Shown here piece after piece: positions 35,700-46,378 of a stretch of 64,000 nt of DNA (within the stretch, counting starts at the first letter, position 1; every line of letters starts with the position of its first letter). Location of the stretch: positions 60,373,444 through 60,437,443 of the forward strand of contig NC_081832.1 of NCBI RefSeq assembly GCF_030867095.1, in the 5' to 3' direction. The notes below the pieces were generated by a model that saw only the letters and a list, made by a program, of their open reading frames with translations, was not told where the DNA came from and did no database searches. A program made the position numbers and the translations under genes. Source of the DNA: Alligator mississippiensis (Eukaryota > Chordata > Crocodylia > Alligatoridae).

Positions 35700-36995
35700 C
35701 TCCCAATTGCATTATAGACAGGCACAGGAGGAACACCAGCCCACCAACTGTCCGTATCGACCTAGTAAAGGGCCACTTGGAGGGGCTGAATGTGTTTAAC
35801 CCAGAAGGCCTGGATGATATTCATCCAAGAGTGCTGAAGAAATTGGCCAGTGTCATTGCAGAGCCACTGGCATGGCTGTTTGAGCACTCACACACACACT
35901 CTGCCCCATGCCCTCAGACACGCACATACTCTGCTCTGTGCCTGCCCACAAGCACGAACGCACGCACATGTACGTACCCCTACCAGTGCGTTCCCATGCT
36001 CCGCAGTCTGGGGGTGCAGCCAGGAGCCACAGCCCTGTGGTGCTGGAGCAGGGTTGGGGCAGGAAAGCAGGGAACTGGCTGGGGGTGGGCAGGGCTGAGC
36101 TGCTTAATCCTGCAAGCCTGCTGAGGGCTCCCTCTGGGTCCTACTGCCCCTGCTCCAGCCAGCTTTAACAGGGAGCCGGGGCAAATAAATATTAATTTAC
36201 TAAATTTTTTTTAGGGGCTCTGCGGGCCAGATAGAATGGCCTGGTGGGCCAGATCCAGCCCACGGGCCATATTTTGCCTGCCCTCGGGCTAGGGGATAAT
36301 CTTCTCAACAGCACAGCAGCAGAAAGGGATCTCAGAGTCATAGTTGACTCGAAGATGAATATGAGCCATCAATGTGATGAAGTAATCAGTAAAGCTAGCA
36401 TCTATCATGCATTAGCAGGTGCATCATGAACAGGTCCAGGTAGGTGATATCTCTATGCGGCATTGTTCAGGCCACAGTTGGAGTACTATGTCCAATTCTG
36501 GGTGTCACACTTCAAGAAGGATATGGACAACCTTGAGAAGATCCAGAGAAGGGTCACTCATATGGTTAAGGGCCTGTAGGTAAGGCCGTAAGAAGAGAGA
36601 CTGAGGGGCCTGCATCTCTTCAGTCGCCACAAGAGAAGGCTGCGAGAGGATCTTGTGGCTGTATACAAATTCATCAGGGGTTTGGGGGGGCAGCAAGAAA
36701 TTGGAGATGCTCTGTTTACCAGGGCACCCTTTGGAATAACCAGGAACAATGGTCACAAACAGACAGAGAGCAGATTTAGGTTGAACATCAGGAAGACCTT
36801 TACAGTAAGGGTTGCCAAAATCTGTAATGGCTTCCAAGGGAGGTAGTGCTCTCCCTTACCTTGGAGGTCTTTAAGAAGAGACTGGACAAATACCTGGCTG
36901 GGGTCATATGACCCCAGAGCTCTTTCCCAGGTCAGGGGGTCAGACTTGATGATCTATTGAGGTCCCTTTCGACCCAAACAACTATGAACCTATGA
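35700..36995 (+). mobile_element. Second CR1 LINE, internally deleted and interrupted
   Basis: Part one (about 35700-35880) encodes CR1 RT sequence with the GLDDIHPRVLKKLASVIAEP motif. Part two (about 36290-36995) encodes the RT end (AERDLRVIVDSKMNMSHQCD) and finishes with the CR1 3' motif GATCTATTGAGGTCCCTTTC. The middle of the RT is gone, and a hAT-like fragment lies between the parts. Confidence 0.75.
35885..36285 (-). mobile_element. hAT-like fragment between the two CR1 parts
   Basis: Its right end, reversed (GGGCAGGCAAAATATGGCCC), matches the left end of the 39335-40207 element, including the GGCCATTCTATCTGGCCC block. Its left end carries a (CA)-rich stretch and is not recognisable, so it is probably truncated. 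Confidence 0.6.
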
Positions 36996-37608
36996 AACCC
37001 AAACCCTGATTAAAGAGCTATACAAAATCCAGACCAGCTACAAGAGCCTACTGACTGGCACAAAAAAGGCAAAAGAGCAGCAGCAGAGCCTTGCTGACCT
37101 TCAAGACAAGCTGCTCTCCTCTGAAACAGGAAAAATGTAAATCTGAAGAGCATGATGGACTGAAAACAAAACTGCTGGAGGCCAGTGCTGCAAGTGCATA
37201 GCTCATGGAAATAATCAAATCCAGGGAAGCCCTCCTGGAAGCAGGCCTGGCAAGGGAGACAGCTGACTGAGCAAAAGTGAGCCAGCTTCAGTTAAGACTC
37301 TAGGAAAAAGTTGACCTAGTCTCCTTGTTCAAGAAGGAAGCCATGGAACTAAAAGAGATAGTTGAACAACTGAAAACAGAAAGCAAGGACCTTTATGTAC
37401 ACGCACGTACTAAGCCAATTTAAAATAAAGTGACTTAAAATAAGGCGACTTAACTATGCCAACTTAAACTAGGCCATGTTTGAGAGCAGAACCAGAAAGC
37501 AATGGAAATGTTGGCTACAGCTGAGAGAGCCTGTGAAGAAAAACTGCTTCTTGCTGCCAAAGCAAAGGAAGAACCAGATCAGCAGCTTGGAGTAATTCAG
37601 GGTCTCAG

Positions 37609-38658
37609 GGTGCTTGTACACATGATGAGGATTTAGTCTTCAGGGTTTTATTCTATGCCCCGAAATTGAAACAGTGAGTTTTTAATTGAAAACCACCATT
37701 TCAATTTAAAGGTTTCTGTCACTGTTATGGTGAGAGGCATGATCCTTTTCTTTTTTTTTCTGGCAGAGCCTGCCTGCTGCCAAGAGGCAAGCTGCCAGCA
37801 GGCCGAGCAGTCCCTGAGCTGTGGGGGATCCCTGGTCTTTCCCTCCATTGCAGTGGCACCTCCCAGGCCTGTCTGGTCAGGCTGCTAGGGGGCCGGGTGC
37901 TGCCCCAGCTCTGAGGCAGCACCTAGCCAGATCCAACTCTTCCCTGAGCCCGCTGGGGCTTCCAGTGCCCCATGCACTGTCCCTGCTGCCTTCCCACTGC
38001 CTGGGGCCACCCAAGAATGAGCTGTCTTGCCCCTGGGGTAGTATGAGGAGGTGGCAGAAGGGTGGCTGAGTGTGCTGGTGGCTGGAGAAGGTGGTGGGGA
38101 TGGTGCATAGGGTGCTAGAAGACTGCTAAGCCTGAGCTTCCCTGAGCCCACCCGGGCTTCCAGCACCCCATGCACTGTTCTTGCCACCTTCTCCAGCTAC
38201 CAACACACCCAGCCTCCCTCCTGCCACCTCCTGCCAAAGTACTGGGGCTCCCTGCAGCTCAGGGGCCACTTGGCCCACTGGCAGCCCATCTCACAGCTGC
38301 AGGAGAGGCAGACAGGCTCCATGAAAAAAAAAGGATTGGGCTCCTTACCACTTCTGCCTTCAGCAGGCACCTGTGAAGGGAAAAGCAGTGAGGGTCCCAA
38401 TCCTTTCTTTTGGCAGAGCCTTCCCACCTCTCCTGTGGCCGCAGGGGAGGGGGGTACAAGATGTCAGATTAAAGGCTGCAGCATTATAAGTAGCAACGTT
38501 GCAAACTAAACTATGCGGGATGTGGTTTAGTTTGCAATATTGCAAACTCATTTGAATCCCCCAAACCTTGTGCACGTTTAATGTGTGACACTGTTAAGCC
38601 ACACAAAGGAAATTTTTGTCATGTGTACATGGTGCTAATCATCAACTGTACAAGCGCC
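37609..38658. mobile_element. Non-autonomous DNA transposon with a 5-bp target duplication
   Basis: A 1,050-bp unit. The left end is GGTGCTTGTACACATGATGA and the reversed right end is GGCGCTTGTACAGTTGATGA, an inverted repeat. CTCAG flanks both sides (37604-37608 and 38659-38663). It has an internal inverted repeat of the TTTAGTTTGCAA type near 38490-38550 and no transposase. Removing it rejoins the host coiled-coil sequence cleanly. The superfamily is undecided. Confidence 0.75.
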
Positions 38659-39334
38659 CTCAGACAACAGACATTGATTTCTGTTTTCCCAGAGGTCACT
38701 GTCTCCTCACAGCAGCCTTACAAGTGTCTGCAGAAGTGTTTAAGGAGAAGACACTGGAAATGCTGAAGCAGCAGATGGCAGAGACAGAATTACATGATTT
38801 GGCACTTAAGTTAGCAGAGGCAGAAGAAACTCGATTACAAGCACAATGTGAACAATACAGAACTACTCTTGCTGAGACAGGAGGAATGCTCTAGGCCCGA
38901 CAGAAGAATGTGGAAGAGGAGGAGCAGGTGTGGAAAGCAATACTAACAGTATCTGAAGAGGAACTTGAAAAGTTCCAAGTCTAAGTGCAATCTCTGAAGT
39001 GGTTGTGGAGAAGTTGAGAGTAGAGCTGCAGAACGCAGACTGACTAAAGAAATATATCACTCTTCTAGAAGCACAGATGAAGCAGCACTTGGAGACTGGC
39101 AGTTCAGAATGGCAGGACTACACAAAGTAAGTCGAGGTATTGAGGCAACTTTTATCTGAATCCCAGGAAGAGCTGAAGACAGCAAAAACAGAAGTCCAGT
39201 CAACTAAGGAGGTTCAAAACCTGAACAGATAATTGGACCTTGAGCTCCAGAGGTGCAGGGCTAAGATCAACCTGCTGATGGGGAGGCACAAACAAGAGAT
39301 AGAATGTCTTGATCTAATGTTGGAGGAGCTAGAT

Positions 39335-40207
39335 CAGGGTTGGGCAAAATACAGCCCGTGAGCCAGATCCGGCCCATGAGGCCATTCTATCTGGCCCAGG
39401 GGGTCCGTAAAAAATTTAGAAAATTAATGTTCATCTGTCTTAGGTTCCTGTCAAAAATGACAGGAACCAGGGGGAGTACGACCCAGGGGAAGCCGCAACA
39501 GCAGGGCCTGCCCGGCCCCGCCTCCACCAACTGGAAGCCCCACCAGGGGCTTCTGGCCTGAGACCATGTGGCTGCACCACGCCAGAAACTCAGGTAAGGG
39601 GGGTGGGTAAGGGCAGGGAAGGAGCACGGGGAAAAGTGGCCCCTCCCCTGCCCCATGGCCAGCACCCCATGCTGTAGCCACTTGCAGCCTGTGTGGGGCT
39701 GCCTGTGCCTGCTTAGGACATCTCTTTCTTGCAGGCTGCAAATCAGCTGCACGAAGGAGCGCCGGCCACGGGGCGGAGGAGGGGCTGCTTTTTCCCCGCT
39801 CTCAGTACCAGCTCATTCCCTGCCATGGAGCAGGGGGTCAGGGCTGCATGCTGCCCCCAGCCTGTACCATGGAGCTGGCGTCACTGGGAGTGAGCAGATG
39901 CATGGGGCCCACACCAGTGTCCTGGGGCCAGTGCCGGCAGGGCCTAGAGCAGGGCGGCAGGAGTACAGGGATCCCAGCCAGTAGAGGCTCTATGGAGCCA
40001 GGCCAGATCCCCCCTCTCCCTGTTGTTGCAGCCCAGCCTGCCTCCACAGACCTCTGCCAACCTGTACCCCGCTCTGGGCCCCACTGGTGCTGGCCCTGAG
40101 ATACTGGTCCCAAGATGGTGACTGGGGGCGGGGCTACCCATGTGGCCCTCAATAGCTTGCCAAAACTGGGTAAGTGGCCCTCCGCCCAAAATAATTGCCT
40201 GCTCCTG
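39335..40207. mobile_element. hAT-like DNA transposon, non-autonomous
   Basis: An 873-bp unit with ends CAGGGTTGGGCAAAATAC and, reversed, CAGGAGCAGGCAATTATT. It is flanked by a perfect 8-bp duplication AGCTAGAT (39327-39334 and 40208-40215). The ends carry the CAGCCCGTGAGCCAGATCCG block typical of reptile hAT MITEs. Confidence 0.88.
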
Positions 40208-40555
40208 AGCTAGATGCTGCAGTTAATCAAAAGACAGAAGGACTGAGTAGAGACCTGGCAAAACCCGCCAGCCAGCATGAGGCCTCTCAGGAGAGACATA
40301 CAGTATTAGAGCAGGCAGATGCTGAACACCACCATCACAAGCAAAAAGAGATGGAGGTGGTGGCCTTGAGAAGCCAACTCCTGCAGTTAGAGGCAGAGTT
40401 GGAAGGGGCCAAGGTGAGGTCAGCCATGGCTCCACAACTGCAGAAAGAGACACAGAGTCCTCCTAAGGGAGGCAGGAGGGACACTGAGCAGGTAGAAGTC
40501 CAAGACCCAAGACAGGACCTGAAGAAAGAAGATCTTCAACAAAACCACACCTAAA

Positions 40556-42230
40556 AGGAAGGCTGCAGAAAGCCAAAAAGACTGTGGTGAAGGTTGCCCA
40601 CCAAGGGGGTCTGGCTACAAGAGTAGTACTTCTGGAGGTAACCAATGGGGACATGAGTGTCATAGAAACCACACCTCAGTTGCAGCCTCAGTGAGAATGG
40701 TGGTCAGAAGAAGGAGCAATGACAGTGTTTGCCACAAACGGCATGCTAAGACACCCAAAATGAGAGATGTAGGGTTGGGACATGGGGAAGAAACTCCAAG
40801 GAAGACAACAAAGGTCCCAAAGGAGGAACGAGGTCCATTTATTTGAGCACAAAGAAAGTCCAAGCTGGAATCAAAGAGTAAGGACCCAGATCATGGGAGA
40901 AGTGAGGCTCACCAGAAAGTGGACAGGTCAACCCAAGGAAGACCAGGTATGCCATGTGAAACGGCATGGGGTGGCTGTCTTTCTGGTGGGGTTTATGGGC
41001 AGTGGGCATGTAGTTACCCATGGACTAATAACAATGAGCCTCTGATTTGGGGAGGTATCCTGCTAAGGGTGAAAAGAAGGATAGTGCTCCCAGGACAGGG
41101 GCTAAGAGGCTGTTTGAGAGGAAAATATCCTAGAGGTAGAGAAAGAGGGGAGCAAACCTCGCTGGCACGTACAGGTGTGGGGGAGCTTCAGGGTACAGAC
41201 GAGGTCCTGAAGGTCATTATGGGGACAAGTAGATCAGAGCAGGAACTACCAAAGGAGACTGTAGACAGAACATCCACCAGGCCTGGTAATACATGAAAAC
41301 CAGAAGCAGGGACAGGAAAGTCCCCAAGAATGACAGAAAAGAAACCAGACACTGGGAATGGCCTGCCTCAGACTCTACTGGAACAGGAGCTGGGACCAGA
41401 TGAGATGATGGTGATAACATCTACAACTGCAGCCCAGGAAGGTAACAACAACAGCATGAAAGGTAAAAAGTATGTGGGGATGGTTACAGAAAAGAAGACT
41501 TGGAGAAGTAAAAGACTGCTGGTTAATAATCTCCCATGTGGCTCAAAGTAGCTGTTGTTTAAAGGGCAACTGAGCGAGCCAGTGAAGGGACGCAGGATGA
41601 ACCCCTACCAGAGATGCCCTGAACCACTTGTGGGAAAATTTCTGAATATCTTGCCCAAGGGTGAGCCAAATTGGAGGGCTGACAGCCTCAGGTCCACCAT
41701 GTTTGTGAGCAATCATAGGAACTGTAAGGTATGCCAAGATTTGAAAGAACAAGAAGGGGAAAAACTGAGGCATGGGAACAGTTAGCATCAAACATCCCAG
41801 TGAAGCCACTTAGCAATGACAATATTTGATGGCCAGTTATTGTCTGGCAGACCTATGAGAGTAAAGCTGGACAGAAAGAGAGTTTCTTACAGAAACTGGC
41901 AAACAGAGATCTATGGGGTGCCAAAACTGCCCTGGGACTTTTGGAATTTTGCAGTAGGGTATGCATCCAGTGGGAGCTTATCACTGAGAGAGGAGAGACC
42001 CAGAAATAGGGGGAACAGCATATGGGAAGAAATAAAGGACTGTACTTGCTATAGAGGGTACAGATGGGAGGCTGGTCCTGAACTAGACAGGAGGAGCTCA
42101 TGGGAGCCAGTAACTGTGTGACAATGGGAATTTAAGACCGGTAAAATGAGTCAGTAGTGTTAGGGGAAAAAGTTAAAAGGCCACAAAGAACTGACCCTCT
42201 CTGAATAAGTTTTAAAAAGAAGGGAGGACA
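40556..42230 (+). other. Interior of the LTR element, right part, with a polypurine tract
   Basis: Gly/Lys/Arg-rich broken coding remnants. A short stretch at about 41816-41880 (FDGQLLSGRPMRVKLDRK) looks like the end of an RNA-recognition motif. The polypurine tract AAAAAGAAGGGAGGACA is at 42214-42230, directly before the 3' LTR. Confidence 0.5.
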
Positions 42231-44466
42231 TGTAAAGGGAGCAGGGGCTCCCATTACTTTGAGAGAAGCAGGGAGGTCCACAGGTGGGAGAAAACAGCTC
42301 ATTATGGGATGGCTGCAGGGAAGTAGGCAGCCAGGAACCCACAGGCTAAGAGCACCTATTGTAGGCTAACTGCCCAGCCATAGGATGGTGGGCAAGAGTC
42401 CTACTTGAGCAGCCAGGGCACAGCTATGGCATCCAGAGTAGCAGCCATAAGCTGTCCATTACAGTTAAAGTGGGATGGCTGTGCCGGAACTGGAGAGAGT
42501 CACCTGACCCAAGAGGAGCCATGTTTGGAGGAGCTTAAAAGCCAGCACCGGGAGAGAGGAAGAAGAGGGGACTGGTATTCTACAGAGGAGGGAGCTCTCA
42601 GCAGGGAGGAGCTGCCTGAGAGACCCTGGCAGGTACTAAACCCTCTGGAGGCAGCAAGGAGAGAACCCTGTAGGAGGATGGCTGGCAAATATTTGTTTAA
42701 CCCTGTCATGGGGATAGGCCTCTGTGAAGGGTCTACCTCTCTGTGGGAGGGACACTTCCTGCTCTCCTGCCACACCTTAGTTGTTATAATGAGGACAAGG
42801 ACGAATCAATGATGTAATCTGGGGTGTCCCATGGGGTTAATCATGGTGTGAGGTCCTGGTGATCTGGGGCTCTGCCTCCCCTACACCCCATCCACATACC
42901 AGCTGCACTGTTGCCAGGTACGTGTGGTTCTCTTGATTAGCAATGTCAGGATCCTACTGCTTGAATATTATCAGCAGGATATCACCTGTCAGGAGCCCAG
43001 CCCAGGAAACAATCAAAACAAGTAATCGTCCCAAAATAACAAGTATCCCTAAGGACAAACTGGGTTGCCCGTTTTCTCACGCTCAACCACTTTTAGGCAT
43101 CCAATGCCTCTTGGTCTGAGGCTGCACCCCAAGTCCTCCTAGTCCTAACGATTCCTCCTGGCCTTACCTCCAGACAGGCTGGTCTGGCGTACTGAGTCTG
43201 CCTGCTTTCACATTCAGGGTCTTCTCTACAGACCCCTTGATTCCCTGGCTCAGCTAGGGCTCCCTGTCCCTTCTTCGCCCCGGCTTTTCCTCCTGGGGCC
43301 ACTTCCCAGGGATAAACACTGGCCTACCAGACTCCTTCCAGCATCTCCATGTCCAGCTCTCCCCACCTTCTGCCGGGTCTGTCTTTTCTTTAAACTTTCA
43401 GGCCCATCGCAACCCTTTTACGTCATCCGCTGGGCAACCGCCCAGCCGGATGACACAAGTGCTTACAAAACGCTGCCATGGGGGAGTTCACAGCTCTCTG
43501 TCCGTCTGCTGCAACCCTGCAGATAAGTCTGTCTGGAGCCCTATCTTTGCGGGGCTCCTCTGTGCCAAACCTCTGCTGCTAGCCTTGGGTCTGCCTCATA
43601 GCAGCACCAGGCAGACCCTTCTTCAGGGCCCACTCTGTCACAAACCCCAAGTAGGGAGGGAAGGTTTTGTTAAGTGGTTGTTTGCCTTTTGTGTTCAAGT
43701 TATACCAATGGGCCAGGTGTGGCTAAATGAGGAGGCCACAGGGGATTCCTGAGAGGCACAGTGAGGTCTTGAGCCCTGCCAGGGTCAGGGACACAAAACA
43801 TAGGCAGGCAGAAGCCAAGAGGGTTGAAGCCTGAGACAGGAAAGGTGACAGCAGTGGCCTAAAGTTGGGAGGACTAGGGCCAGAGCCCAAGAGGGGTGAA
43901 ACCAGGGCCCGGAGCCCAGAGCCTGAGAGGAGTGAAACCAGGGCTGAGGCCAGAGCCCGAGCGAGGCAGAACAATGGCCAGAGGCCCAGGGCCAGGGGCT
44001 GGAAGCCTGTAAAGAGTGAGATAGGGGCTGGTGCCCATAAATGAGGCCTGGTGCAATGGGCCTAGGATAAGGAACCCAGTTAGAGAAAAGGGGCAGAAGC
44101 TGGGAAGGCCCAGGTCCCAGCAAAGGCATGGAAATCTGAGGAGGCCTGAACTTGTATGGCAGGGGGGGCAGAAGGTGCCCCACTAAAGTGATAATTGGTA
44201 ATATCTGTGAGGCATGGGTGGAAGGAGGCCACAAATAGCCCTTAAGGCAACTGGTGCACCAGAGCACAGATGGGCCAGGAGGGCCACACCTAATGTCTGA
44301 GGGGTAGTTCAGAGATCAGCTGGGTTCAGGAGGGATCCACTGACTGATTATAGACAAGGGACAGCCTCCCTTTTCATAATCACATAATTCCATCCAGGTG
44401 TGGCAGGTGGGAAGAAAGGGAGGATACCCAAGGAGCCAGGGCAGGGCAGGAGCAACATGTGTCACA
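42231..44466 (+). repeat. 3' LTR of the fossil element (interrupted)
   Basis: It starts TGTAAAGGGAGCAGGGG and ends ATGTGTCACA, about 1,290 bp after removing the nested solo LTR at 42704-43642. It is collinear with the 5' LTR. Confidence 0.82.
42704..43642 (-). mobile_element. Solo LTR nested in the 3' LTR, reverse orientation
   Basis: A 939-bp unit bounded by TGTCATGGGG and CTCTGTCACA, with the 5-bp duplication AACCC on both sides (42699-42703 and 43643-43647). Read on the minus strand it begins TGTGACAGAGTGGG and, near its end, has AAGGTGTGGCAGG as in the other LTRs here. It is therefore a related family inserted later. Confidence 0.82.
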
Positions 44467-44810
44467 GCACCCACGGGGCCTGATCTTTCCTCACTCCTCT
44501 TCCTTCTTTTTTGGCTTTCCTGGTGTTGCCTCTCTCCTCTGTTCTCATAACATAAATAATAGTGATGTAAAATGAGTCTCAACAGCAAGAGGGATGAAGA
44601 AATGTCATGTCTTAAGCCCGTGATGTCAGGGCCAGAAACCCATCTGATTTCATTATGGCTTACTGCAATGGTTTATGTTTCCCTTCTTGCCTATATGCTG
44701 TAGGGGCCTTTTCCTCAACTTCTCCAGTGTCCCTTTTGTCTCTTTGCCTTGAAGCATAGTTCCTTTGTTTGGACTGACAATCTGAGGTCAGCTTTGTGAG
44801 CTTTTTCATT

Positions 44811-45506
44811 GAATCATAGAAAATTAGGGTTGAAAGGGACTTCAGGAGGTCATCTAGTCCAACCTCCTGCTCAAAACAGGACCAGCCACAACTAGATCAC
44901 CCCAGCCACAACTTTGTCAAGTTGGGCCTTAAAAACCTCCAAGGGTAGAGATTCCATCACTTCTCAAGGTAACCCATTCCAGTGCCTCGCCACCTGCCTA
45001 GTGAGAGAATTTTTCCTAATATCCAGTTTAAACTTCCTTTGCTGCAACTTGAGACCGTTGCTTCTTGTTGTGTCATCTGCCACCACTGAGAACAGTTCAG
45101 CTCCATCATCTCTGGAACCCCCTTCAGGTAGTTGAAGGCTGTTATCAAATCCCCCCTCCACCTTCTCTTCTGCAGACTAAATAAAACCAGTTCCCTCAGC
45201 CTCTCCTCAGAAGTCATGTGCCCCAGCCCCCTAAACATTTTCACTGCCCTTCACTGGACTCTCTTCAACTTGTTCACATCCTTTCTGTAGTGGGGAGCAC
45301 AAAACTGGGCACAATACTCCAGATGTGGCCTCATCAGTGTAGAATAGAGGAGAAGAATCATTTTCCCCGATCTTCCAGCAACACCCCTACTAATGCAACC
45401 CAGTATGCAGTTAGCCTTCTTGGCAACAAGGACACACTGCTGACTCATATCCAGCTTACTGTCCACTGTAACCCCCAGGTCCTTTTCTACATAGCTGCTG
45501 CTTAGT
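44811..45506 (-). mobile_element. CR1 LINE 3' fragment with RT C-terminus
   Basis: It starts GAATCATAGAAAATTAGGG and has TCATCTAGTCCAACCTCCTG. On the minus strand it encodes the CR1 RT tail ([20 protein letters not shown] and [12 protein letters not shown]). The coding is fragmented, and the 5' truncation is typical. Confidence 0.88.
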
Positions 45507-45954
45507 CAGGTGGTCCCAAGCCATCATTTTTCTTGATGCAGAAAACAACACAGGGAAACACCTCTCTCCTAGCGCCATTTCCCACATGAGCTATTACTGC
45601 TGTTTCCCATGACTCCATGAGGACGAATGGAAATGAACATGGGTGTGCAAATGCTGTCAATGCCTCCCACACACATTCACAGAAACAAAATTTTTTAGCT
45701 GCAGCTCCCTGCTTTGCGCACTAAGGGCACTATTTTACATTGTTTGACAGTGATAAGCTCAGTTGCCAGCATTATCAAACCCATAAAGAGGAAAGTCCTT
45801 CTCATTATGCAAGTACATTCAGCAGAGAAGGGCAAATGCCCAGTCTTACTGGGGATCTTCACTGTCTCACTTTGGCTGTGGAGGCAACAGAAGATAATAC
45901 CCACACAATACACAAATGGCCTGGGGACCCCTTGCCAGGCAAATCCCTGTCATG

Positions 45955-46378
45955 GCCACATCTACATGCGCAATTAATGTACAGCAATAAACTCTGGCAC
46001 ATATTGTGCCAGAGTTTGTTGCTCCCAGATGCCACATTTGAATGTGTGCCCAGAACCATAGCACGCTGAGCCAAGTTGGAGCAGCCCTGGCTGGCAGGGC
46101 ACCCAAGAGGTCAGCCTGCCAGCCCGGGGCTGCTCCAACCCAGCTCAACATGCTGCAGAGGGGCTAGCTGGGGCATGAGGGTGCTCCAGTGTGGGGCTAG
46201 TTGGCAGGCAGCCCCCACACTAAGGCACCTTCATGCCCCAGCCAGCCCTGTCAGCATGCTTCATCCTAATCATTTAGTTTGCTCCATCCTAATGGCACTG
46301 CATGTGTAGATGCAGAGATGTTTACTGCAGCTCTAATTAGGTAACTCCACAGTAAATGTCTTGTGTAGATGTACCCAC
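45955..46378. repeat. MITE-like element with a short hairpin
   Basis: The ends CCACATCTACATG and, reversed, GGGTACATCTACACAAG form an imperfect inverted repeat. Inside, 45983-46001 and 46005-46023 are inverted copies (18 of 19 matching) with a 3-nt loop. No coding is present. Confidence 0.5.

Larger units (their letters stand above)
36997..40555 (+). pseudogene. RRBP1/kinectin-like coiled-coil sequence inside the LTR element (fossil, interrupted)
   Basis: Between the insertions (about 36997-37608, 38659-39334 and 40208-40555) the plus strand reads as a coiled coil rich in Glu, Leu, Lys and Gln. At about 38840-38960 it carries EEEEQVWKA and an LQAQCEQYRTTLAE-like stretch close to what I remember of ribosome-binding protein 1 and its relative kinectin, and near 39130 an LRQLLSESQEEL stretch. 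It has no introns, so it would be mRNA-derived. The reading is broken in several places. RRBP1 kinship is from memory. A gag-like coiled coil of the element itself is the alternative. Confidence 0.5.
31344..44466 (+). mobile_element. Fossil LTR retroelement (ERV/LTR type) with nested insertions, tRNA-Gly primer site
   Basis: Two long LTRs (31344-33071 and 42231-44466) start TGTAA and end GTCACA. A tRNA-Gly-type primer-binding site lies one base after the first, and a polypurine tract just before the second. Insertions account for about half its length. The interior shows coiled-coil-coding stretches but no gag protease, reverse transcriptase or envelope that I recognise, so it was probably non-autonomous. 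It is broken many times. A hand comparison of about 150 aligned LTR bases gave 24 differences, so it is old, probably tens of millions of years or more given slow crocodilian rates (inference). I see no clean target duplication at its outer ends. Confidence 0.8.

Noticed and set aside
36997-40555. Reading the coiled-coil stretches as a functioning RRBP1 gene
   Set aside because: It has no introns, is interrupted by transposons, lies between LTRs and its frame is broken in several places, so it is a fossil copy at best.
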